Positions 1-5,398 of a stretch of 8,059 bases of DNA are shown here, in pieces (within the stretch, counting starts at the first letter, position 1; every line of letters starts with the position of its first letter). A model generated the notes under the pieces. That model was not told where the DNA came from, searched no databases, and was given only the letters and a program-made list of their open reading frames with translations. Source of the DNA: an uncultured Clostridia bacterium (GTDB lineage Bacteria; Bacillota; Clostridia; Oscillospirales; Acutalibacteraceae); NCBI GenBank assembly GCA_947302895.1, contig CAMYWU010000058.1, forward strand, positions 1-8,059. Direction: 5' to 3'. Both the position numbers and the translations under genes were made by a program.

Positions 1-1461
1 AACAAGCTCAAGCTCGGCGAGAAGAATATAGATAACAAAGAGATGAGCGATAAGCTGCTTGCTGATCTGGAGGGCGCTGAATACAAAGTTCAGTCCGTTA
101 AAAAGGGAACAAGAAAAAAGAACCCTGCGCCTCCGTTTATAACCTCAACTCTTCAGCAGGAGGCCTCACGCCGCTTATCCTTCCAGGCAAGAAGAACAAT
201 GAAGGCAGCGCAGGAGCTCTATGAAGGCGTTGATGTTGAGGGTATGGGAACAGTCGGTCTTATAACCTATATGAGAACCGACTCGCTGAGAATTTCAGAA
301 GAAGCCCGTGCAGCAGGCAACAGATACATTCTTAATACCTACGGTGAAAAATACCTTCCCTCAAAGCCGAGATACTATAAAACAAAGAGCAATGCTCAGG
401 ACGGCCACGAGGCAATCAGACCTTCAATGCCCGAGGTTACTCCCGACAGCGTTAAGAGCTCATTAACAACCGACCAGTATAAGATTTATAAGCTTATCTG
501 GGAGCGCTTCATATCCTCTCTTATGGAAACCTGCCATCAGGAAACAATCAAGGTTGAGATTGAAGCAAAGGGCTATATTTTCAACGCAACGGGCTACAGC
601 GTTAAATTTGACGGCTTTACTGCTCTTTATGAGGAGAAAACCGATGATTCTTCAAAAACGGCTTCAGAAGCTCCTCTTCCGCCGATGGCACAGGGTGATG
701 TATTAAAGCTTAAATCCCTTACAGGAAATCAGCATTTCACCCAGCCGCCCTCAAGATACACCGAAGCTTCATTAATCAAGGCACTTGAGGAAAACGGAGT
801 TGGCAGACCGTCAACCTATGTAACAATAACCTCAACAATTCTTTCAAAGGAATATGTTGTTCGTGAGGGCAAGCAGTTTGTTCCAACCGAGCTCGGCGAG
901 GCGGTTACAAAGCTTCTTAAGGAAACGCTTCCGAATATCGTTAATGTTAAATATACCTCTAAAATGGAGGATGACCTTGATAAAATCGACTCCGGCGATA
1001 AGGACTATATCGATATGATTAGGCTTTATTTCAACGACTTTGAGGAACCGCTTGAAAAAGCCAAGAAGGATATGCTCGGAGTTAAGATTAAGCTCAAGGA
1101 AGAGGAAACCGATGAAGTCTGCGAAAAGTGCGGAAGAAATATGGTTATCAAGGTTGGCAGATTCGGCAAATTCCTTGCATGCCCCGGTTATCCCGAATGT
1201 AAGAATACAAAGCCCCTTGTTTTCAAAACAAGCGCAAAATGCCCCGAATGCGGCGGCAATGTTATTGAAAAGCGCACAAAGAAGGGAACCTCGTTCTATG
1301 GCTGCTCAAATTATCCAAAATGCAACTTTATGACCTGGGATATGCCAACCGATGAGGTTTGTGAAAAATGCGGAAAATCCCTCTTCAAGAAAAAGGGCGG
1401 CGTTCTCTATTGCCCCGATACAGAGGGCTGCGGCTTTACAAAATCCGCTAAGAAAAAATAA
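1..1461 (+). CDS. topA: DNA topoisomerase I (type IA), 5'-truncated by window edge
   Basis: Type IA topoisomerase, which relaxes negatively supercoiled DNA by cutting one strand through a 5'-phosphotyrosine link. The frame is open from base 1, so the ATG at 43 is an internal methionine and not the start; 486 residues are visible. Firmicute TopA is usually about 690 residues, so roughly 200 are missing, including the Toprim domain with its Mg-binding acidic residues. The active-site tyrosine lies in ITYMRTDS (Tyr codon 268-270). Other family motifs are PPFITSTLQQEASR (145-186 region), DGHEAIRPS (near 400-427) and ENGVGRPSTY (near 790-820). The C-terminus carries three C4 zinc ribbons, with cysteines spanning 1120-1200, 1240-1323 and 1360-1431, followed by a lysine-rich tail. 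The gene ends in TAA, 15 bases before trmFO. The topA-trmFO order is common in Firmicutes. Identity is very secure; the upstream gene (often dprA) is not visible. Confidence 0.97.
   Translation, partial: NKLKLGEKNIDNKEMSDKLLADLEGAEYKVQSVKKGTRKKNPAPPFITSTLQQEASRRLSFQARRTMKAAQELYEGVDVEGMGTVGLITYMRTDSLRISEEARAAGNRYILNTYGEKYLPSKPRYYKTKSNAQDGHEAIRPSMPEVTPDSVKSSLTTDQYKIYKLIWERFISSLMETCHQETIKVEIEAKGYIFNATGYSVKFDGFTALYEEKTDDSSKTASEAPLPPMAQGDVLKLKSLTGNQHFTQPPSRYTEASLIKALEENGVGRPSTYVTITSTILSKEYVVREGKQFVPTELGEAVTKLLKETLPNIVNVKYTSKMEDDLDKIDSGDKDYIDMIRLYFNDFEEPLEKAKKDMLGVKIKLKEEETDEVCEKCGRNMVIKVGRFGKFLACPGYPECKNTKPLVFKTSAKCPECGGNVIEKRTKKGTSFYGCSNYPKCNFMTWDMPTDEVCEKCGKSLFKKKGGVLYCPDTEGCGFTKSAKKK
1108..1374 (+). 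repeat. Repeated zinc-ribbon entry peptide TDEVCEKCG in topA
   Basis: The nine-codon segment 1108-1134 recurs at 1348-1374, exactly 240 bases (80 codons) later. Both encode TDEVCEKCG, the start of zinc ribbons 1 and 3. The two copies differ at 4 of 27 bases, all third-codon positions and all synonymous. The middle ribbon (1240-1323) starts differently, with KCPECGG. The rest of ribbons 1 and 3 does not match closely: ribbon 1 has the longer loop with KVGRFGKFLACPGYPEC, while ribbon 3 is a shorter, diverged form. This is a short repeat within a gene, not a mobile element. Confidence 0.75.
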
Positions 1462-1463
1462 TC

Positions 1464-1469
1464 AGAAAG
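1464..1469 (+). promoter_or_regulatory. Weak ribosome binding site of trmFO
   Basis: The purine run AGAAAG lies 7 bases before the ATG at 1477, in the 15-base gap after topA. It is a poor match to the GGAGG core. No better site exists, and the ATG at 1477 is fixed by the FAD-binding GAGLAG motif that begins only six residues later. Translation may depend partly on ribosomes finishing topA. Confidence 0.45.
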
Positions 1470-1476
1470 TAATACT

Positions 1477-2766
1477 ATGAAATTTACTGTTGTAGGCGCA
1501 GGGCTTGCAGGCGTTGAGGCGGCGTGGCAGATTGCAAACGCAGGATATAAGGTAACGCTTGTTGAAATGAAGCCTGTAAGATTTTCCCCTGCACACAAAA
1601 GTGAATATTTTGCAGAGCTTGTTTGCTCAAACTCGCTCAAGGCTTCAAGAATTGAAAGTGCGGCAGGGCTTCTTAAAGAGGAAATGCACCTCCTCGGCTC
1701 GCTTACCGTTGATACCGCAAGAAGCTGTTCGGTTCCTGCGGGCGGTGCGCTTGCGGTTGACAGGGATATTTTTTCAAAAAACGTAACCGAAAAAATCAAA
1801 GCGCATCCGAATATAACTGTCGAAAACCGTGTGTTTGATAAAATTGAGCCCGAAGATGATGAAATCCTGATTATTGCAACAGGACCTCTGACGGACGGCG
1901 CACTTTTTGAAGAAATCAGAAAGCTCTGCGGCGATTACCTTTCGTTTTACGATGCGGCGGCTCCTATTGTCAGCGCCGAAAGCGTTGATATGGAAAAAGC
2001 CTTCACCGCTTCACGCTACGAAAGGGGCGGCGAGGATGATTATATCAACTGCCCGTTTAATAAGGAAGAGTATGAAAGCTTCATTGATGAGCTGATTAAT
2101 GCCGAGGGCGCAGTGCTCCACGATTTTGATGTTTACGAGGGCTGTATGCCAATTGAAAAGCTTGCAAAGCGAGGCAAGGACGCTCCCCGTTTCGGACCTA
2201 TGAAGCCCGTCGGACTGATTGACCCTAAAACAGGACACAGACCTTGGGCTTGCGTTCAGCTCAGACGTGAAAACGAAAAGGGAACGATGTTTAATCTCGT
2301 TGGCTTTCAGACCAATCTGAAATTCGGCGAGCAGAAAAGAGTTTTCAGTATGATTCCCGGGCTTGAAAATGCCGAATTTATTCGCTACGGCGTTATGCAC
2401 CGAAATTCGTTTATCAATTCCCCGAAGCTGCTGAGGAGCGATTATTCGCTAAGAGCAAATCCGAATATCTTTTTTGCAGGTCAGATAACCGGTGTTGAGG
2501 GATATATGGAAAGCGCCGCTTCGGGAATAATGGCAGGTATAAACGCTGTAAGAAGAGCAAAGGGCGAAGAAAGCCTTGTTCTCAGCGAAAACACAATGAT
2601 TGGCGCACTCAGCGCATATATAAGCGATGAAAGCGTTAAGGATTTTCAGCCGATGGGCGCTAATTTCGGAATACTTCCCCCAATCGAGCCGAAAATCAGA
2701 GATAAAAAGGAGCGCTATGCAGCGCTTGCCGAACGTTCGTTAAAAGAATTTAAGGACATAGTATGA
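1477..2766 (+). CDS. trmFO: Methylenetetrahydrofolate-tRNA-(uracil-5-)-methyltransferase TrmFO
   Basis: Flavoprotein that makes 5-methyluridine at position 54 (T loop) of tRNA, using methylene-THF as carbon donor and reduced FAD; cytosolic. It has 429 residues, close to the usual length of about 435. The N-terminal dinucleotide-binding motif is GAGLAG (residues 7-12), followed by the family signatures PAHKSEYFAELVCSNSLK (38-55) and PAGGALAVDRD. Cys50 and Cys223 (in YEGCMPIE) match the two functionally important cysteines known from the B. subtilis enzyme (Cys53 and Cys226). Further family motifs are IATGPLT (133-139), FYDAAAPIVS, GPMKPVGL, GFQTNLKFGEQKR and FAGQITGVEGYMESA (from 333). The related MnmG/GidA is much longer (over 600 residues) and modifies U34, so it is excluded. 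The start is decided by the FAD motif. The stop codon overlaps the plsX start by four bases (ATGA). No truncation or missing key residue is seen. Confidence 0.97.
   Translation: MKFTVVGAGLAGVEAAWQIANAGYKVTLVEMKPVRFSPAHKSEYFAELVCSNSLKASRIESAAGLLKEEMHLLGSLTVDTARSCSVPAGGALAVDRDIFSKNVTEKIKAHPNITVENRVFDKIEPEDDEILIIATGPLTDGALFEEIRKLCGDYLSFYDAAAPIVSAESVDMEKAFTASRYERGGEDDYINCPFNKEEYESFIDELINAEGAVLHDFDVYEGCMPIEKLAKRGKDAPRFGPMKPVGLIDPKTGHRPWACVQLRRENEKGTMFNLVGFQTNLKFGEQKRVFSMIPGLENAEFIRYGVMHRNSFINSPKLLRSDYSLRANPNIFFAGQITGVEGYMESAASGIMAGINAVRRAKGEESLVLSENTMIGALSAYISDESVKDFQPMGANFGILPPIEPKIRDKKERYAALAERSLKEFKDIV
2752..2756 (+). promoter_or_regulatory. Ribosome binding site of plsX
   Basis: AAGGA sits 6 bases before the plsX ATG at 2763, inside the last codons of trmFO. 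It is the clearest Shine-Dalgarno match at any junction here and supports the 2763 start, which itself overlaps the trmFO stop. Confidence 0.7.
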
Positions 2767-3761
2767 GAATAATTGTTGACGCTATGGGCGGCGATAACGC
2801 CCCTCTTGAAATAATCAAGGGCGCAATGCTCTCTGTTGATGAATTCGGTATTGATGAAATCATCTTCACGGGCGATGAAAACAAAATAAAGTCCTGTGCA
2901 AAGGAAAACGGTGTTCAGCTTAAAAATGCAAGAATAGTTAACTGCGCCGATGAAATATCAATGTGTGATGAGCCAACCTCAGTTTTGAAGGAGAAGCCCG
3001 ATTCATCAATGGCAGTCGGCTTCAGACTTTTAAATGAGGGCGAGGGCGACGCTTTTGTCAGCGCAGGAAACACAGGCGCAATAACCGTTGGCGCAACCCT
3101 TATAACAAGGCGAATTAAAGGCGTTAAGCGCCCTGCAATCGCTTCAATTATGCCCAGCGCAAACAAGCCGTTTTTGATGATGGATTGCGGCGCTAATGCA
3201 GAGTGCAGACCCGAATTTTTATATCAGTTCGGACTTCTCGGCTCAATATATATGAAAAACATAATGAAGTATGAAAACCCGTCGGTAGCTCTTGCAAACA
3301 ACGGCACGGAGGAAACAAAGGGCAACCCCCTGGTTAAAGAAGCATATGCGCTTATGAAGGAGGCGCCGTATAATTTCATCGGCAATATCGAGGGCAGACA
3401 GATTCCCTTCGGAGATGCGGATGTTGTTGTTGCAGACGGCTTTACTGGCAATCTTATTCTTAAAACCTATGAGGGCGTTGCAAAGGTTCTTATGGGCGGA
3501 ATAAAGCAGGCGTTTTATAAAAATACGCTCTCAAAGCTTTCATATCTGGGCGTTAAAAGTGGAATTGAAGATATGAAAAAGCAGTTTGATTATAAGGAAT
3601 ACGGCGGCGCTGTTATGCTCGGAGTTAAAAAGCCCGTTATCAAGGCTCATGGCTCAGCTGACGCACGAACCTTTAAGAATGCAATAAAGCAGGCGGTTTG
3701 GTTTTTACAGACCGATTTGATAAATAAGATAGAAGAAGAGTTAAAAAATGAAAGAGCTTGA
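2763..3761 (+). CDS. plsX: Phosphate acyltransferase PlsX (acyl-ACP:phosphate)
   Basis: Converts acyl-ACP and phosphate to acyl-phosphate, the acyl donor for PlsY, and so links fatty acid synthesis to phosphatidic acid. It is a peripheral membrane-associated enzyme. At 332 residues it has the normal family length. The N-terminus MRIIVDAMGGDNAP is the PlsX signature. VSAGNTGA (residues 99-106), MMDCGANAECRPEFL, NNGTEETKGNPL (179-190) and VADGFTGNLILKTYEG are also typical. No transmembrane segment is apparent. It begins at the ATGA overlap with trmFO and its last 14 bases overlap rnc. In many Firmicutes plsX is followed by fabD, fabG and acpP, or by acpP alone, before rnc; here none of these lies between. 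PlsX is related to phosphotransacetylase folds, but these motifs are specific, so identity is secure. Confidence 0.97.
   Translation: MRIIVDAMGGDNAPLEIIKGAMLSVDEFGIDEIIFTGDENKIKSCAKENGVQLKNARIVNCADEISMCDEPTSVLKEKPDSSMAVGFRLLNEGEGDAFVSAGNTGAITVGATLITRRIKGVKRPAIASIMPSANKPFLMMDCGANAECRPEFLYQFGLLGSIYMKNIMKYENPSVALANNGTEETKGNPLVKEAYALMKEAPYNFIGNIEGRQIPFGDADVVVADGFTGNLILKTYEGVAKVLMGGIKQAFYKNTLSKLSYLGVKSGIEDMKKQFDYKEYGGAVMLGVKKPVIKAHGSADARTFKNAIKQAVWFLQTDLINKIEEELKNERA
3731..3740 (+). promoter_or_regulatory. Purine-rich ribosome binding site of rnc
   Basis: AGAAGAAGAG ends 7 bases before the ATG at 3748 and lies within the plsX coding region. It is a diffuse, GGAGG-like purine tract rather than a perfect core. 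It supports the 3748 start, which puts the first conserved RNase III residues at their usual distance from the N-terminus. Confidence 0.5.
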
Positions 3762-4425
3762 AAAGAAAATTGAATATGTTTTCAAAAACAGGGCTCTGCT
3801 TGAAGAGGCTTTAACCCATTCAAGCTATGCAAATGAGCAGCCAAAAAATGTTGCTTATAACGAGAGAATGGAATTTCTGGGCGATGCGGTTTTATCCTTT
3901 GTTTCGGCTCAGTTCCTTTTTGAAAAATATCCCGATATGCCCGAGGGCAAGCTTTCAAAGCTGCGTTCCTCACTTGTCTGCACCCAGTCGCTTTCCTCTT
4001 TTGCAAAGGAAATCAACCTCGGCGGATATATGAAAATGGGCAAGGGAGAAACAGCCTCGGGCGGCGCACAGCGTCCTTCGGTTTTAGAGGATGCGTTTGA
4101 AGCGCTGATTGCGGCGATTTATCTTGACGGCGGAATAAACGAGGCTAAAAAATTCATCTTGCGCTTTTTATCCCGTGAGGTTGATAACCACCATACCAAC
4201 TTCAAGGATTATAAATCCCTTTTGCAGGAGATTATTCAGCAAAACCCCGATGAGCGCCTTTCGTATGCGGTTATCGGCGAAAGCGGTCCCGACCATGATA
4301 AGCGCTTCAAGGTTGAGCTGAAGCTGAATTCAAACGTTATTGCAACGGGAGAGGGAACAAGTAAGAAAAACGCCGAGCAAATGGCGGCAAGGCAGGCTCT
4401 TGAGCTGATGGGTGTTGAGCTATGA
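3748..4425 (+). CDS. rnc: Ribonuclease III
   Basis: Double-strand-specific endoribonuclease that processes rRNA precursors and structured mRNAs, acting as a homodimer with Mg2+. It has 225 residues, matching the family. The N-terminal endonuclease domain (about 5-145) contains THSSYANE (23-30) and the signature NERMEFLGDAVL (38-49). The metal-binding and catalytic residues are all present: Glu39, Glu42, Asp46, Asp115 and Glu118, equivalent to E. coli E38, E41, D45, D114 and E117. The C-terminal double-stranded RNA-binding domain runs from about 151 (NFKDYKSLLQE) to 222 and ends with the typical GTSKKNAEQMAARQALE helix. The gene starts 14 bases inside plsX, and its TGA overlaps the next ATG by four bases. 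RNase III beside smc is a widely conserved arrangement in Gram-positive bacteria. It should be a full-length active enzyme. Confidence 0.97.
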   Translation: MKELEKKIEYVFKNRALLEEALTHSSYANEQPKNVAYNERMEFLGDAVLSFVSAQFLFEKYPDMPEGKLSKLRSSLVCTQSLSSFAKEINLGGYMKMGKGETASGGAQRPSVLEDAFEALIAAIYLDGGINEAKKFILRFLSREVDNHHTNFKDYKSLLQEIIQQNPDERLSYAVIGESGPDHDKRFKVELKLNSNVIATGEGTSKKNAEQMAARQALELMGVEL

Positions 4426-5393
4426 AAAAGGGTAATATAAGCATTTTCGTTCCCCATCTCGGCTGTCCGCAGCAATGCTCCTTTTGCAACCAGAAAACAA
4501 TAACGGGTAAGGAAAAACAGCCTTCTCCAGACGAGGTTGTTTCTGCAATTGAAACAGCTCTTAAAAGAAAGGGCTATGAATACGAGCTTGCGTTTTTCGG
4601 CGGCTCCTTTACCGCAATAGACAGGGATTATATGAAAAGCCTGCTTGAAGCGGCATATCCCTATGTTGAAAACGGCTCGATTAAGGGAATAAGAATTTCA
4701 ACCCGCCCCGATTGTATTGATAATGAGATACTTGGTATCCTTAAAGAATACGGCGTTTCATCAATTGAACTCGGCGCTCAAAGTATGGATGATGAGGTTC
4801 TTTTGGCAAATCTCAGAGGGCATACCTCAAAGGATGTTGAAAACGCTTCAAGGCTCATCAGGGAATACGGCTTTGAACTCGGACTTCAGATGATGACGGG
4901 GCTGTATAAGGACAGCGACGAAAAGGCGCTTGAAAGCGCAAGAAAGCTCATTGCGCTGAAACCGAAAACAGTAAGAATATACCCGACGGTTGTTTTAAAA
5001 GGAACCTATCTTGCAGAGCTTTATGAAAAAGAGGAATATAAGCCCCAGACGGTTGACGATGCGGCAAATCTCTGCACAAAGCTTCTTCCTCTTTTTGAAA
5101 ACGCAGGAATAAAGGTTATCCGCCTTGGTCTTCATGCAAGCGGCGATATTAAAAAGAATATGGTTGCAGGCGCCTACCATGAAAGCTTCGGCGAGATTGT
5201 TGAGTCAAGAATAATGCTCAATAAAATTCTTGAATATCCCCCGGGAAGCTATGAAATATATGTTAATCCAAGGAGCGTTTCAAAGCTCAAGGGAAATCAG
5301 AAAAGAAATATCTACTTTCTCATTGAGGAAGGATACAATATAAAAATCGTTCAGTGCGATAAAATAAAGGTTGACGAAATAAAAGTAAGGTAA
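4422..5393 (+). CDS. Elp3-like radical SAM protein, no acetyltransferase domain
   Basis: Radical S-adenosylmethionine enzyme of unproven function, 323 residues. The N-terminal cluster motif is CPQQCSFC (Cys15, Cys19, Cys22; CX3CX2C), expected to hold a [4Fe-4S] cluster. FFGGSFTAI (58-66) is the SAM-contacting GGE-type motif. STRPDCID (93-100), ELGAQSMDDEVL, RGHTSKDVENASRLI and RIYPTVVLKGTYLAEL (from 185) resemble the catalytic core of Elp3. Residues from about 245 form a radical SAM C-terminal extension ending in a lysine-rich tail. True Elp3 is longer, has a C-terminal GNAT acetyltransferase domain, and has a wider spacing between the first two cluster cysteines; both differences are visible here. 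The gene overlaps rnc by four bases and is five bases from smc. Similar genes sit between rnc and smc in other Clostridia, as I recall. A role in RNA modification is inference from similarity and neighbours only. Older annotations as coproporphyrinogen oxidase or histone acetyltransferase would not be justified. Confidence 0.88.
   Translation: MKKGNISIFVPHLGCPQQCSFCNQKTITGKEKQPSPDEVVSAIETALKRKGYEYELAFFGGSFTAIDRDYMKSLLEAAYPYVENGSIKGIRISTRPDCIDNEILGILKEYGVSSIELGAQSMDDEVLLANLRGHTSKDVENASRLIREYGFELGLQMMTGLYKDSDEKALESARKLIALKPKTVRIYPTVVLKGTYLAELYEKEEYKPQTVDDAANLCTKLLPLFENAGIKVIRLGLHASGDIKKNMVAGAYHESFGEIVESRIMLNKILEYPPGSYEIYVNPRSVSKLKGNQKRNIYFLIEEGYNIKIVQCDKIKVDEIKVR
5386..5390 (+). promoter_or_regulatory. 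Ribosome binding site of smc
   Basis: TAAGG, ending 8 bases before the ATG at 5399, lies in the last two codons of the radical SAM gene. It supports the 5399 start, which places the SMC Walker A motif at its normal distance from the N-terminus. Confidence 0.55.
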
Positions 5394-5398
5394 TACAT

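Noticed and set aside
43..45. ATG at 43 as the start of the topoisomerase gene
   Set aside because: The frame stays open to base 1 with topoisomerase-like residues before it, and the resulting protein would lack the Toprim domain; the true start is upstream of the window.
1407..1799. Open frame of 130 codons on the minus strand across the topA-trmFO junction
   Set aside because: It lies opposite two secure genes, including the conserved TrmFO N-terminus, shows no recognisable motif, and has Ser/Ala-rich composition typical of an antisense reading of coding DNA.
2011..2400. 129-codon minus-strand open frame within trmFO
   Set aside because: It is completely antisense to conserved TrmFO motifs and has no motif or neighbour support.
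2711..2726. Perfect inverted repeat AGCGCT-ATGC-AGCGCT near the end of trmFO, a possible hairpin upstream of plsX
   Set aside because: The stem is only 6 base pairs with a 4-base loop, there is no T run for a terminator, and it lies in ordinary codons (for Arg-Tyr-Ala-Ala-Leu). It may be chance; conservation in relatives would be needed to revive it.
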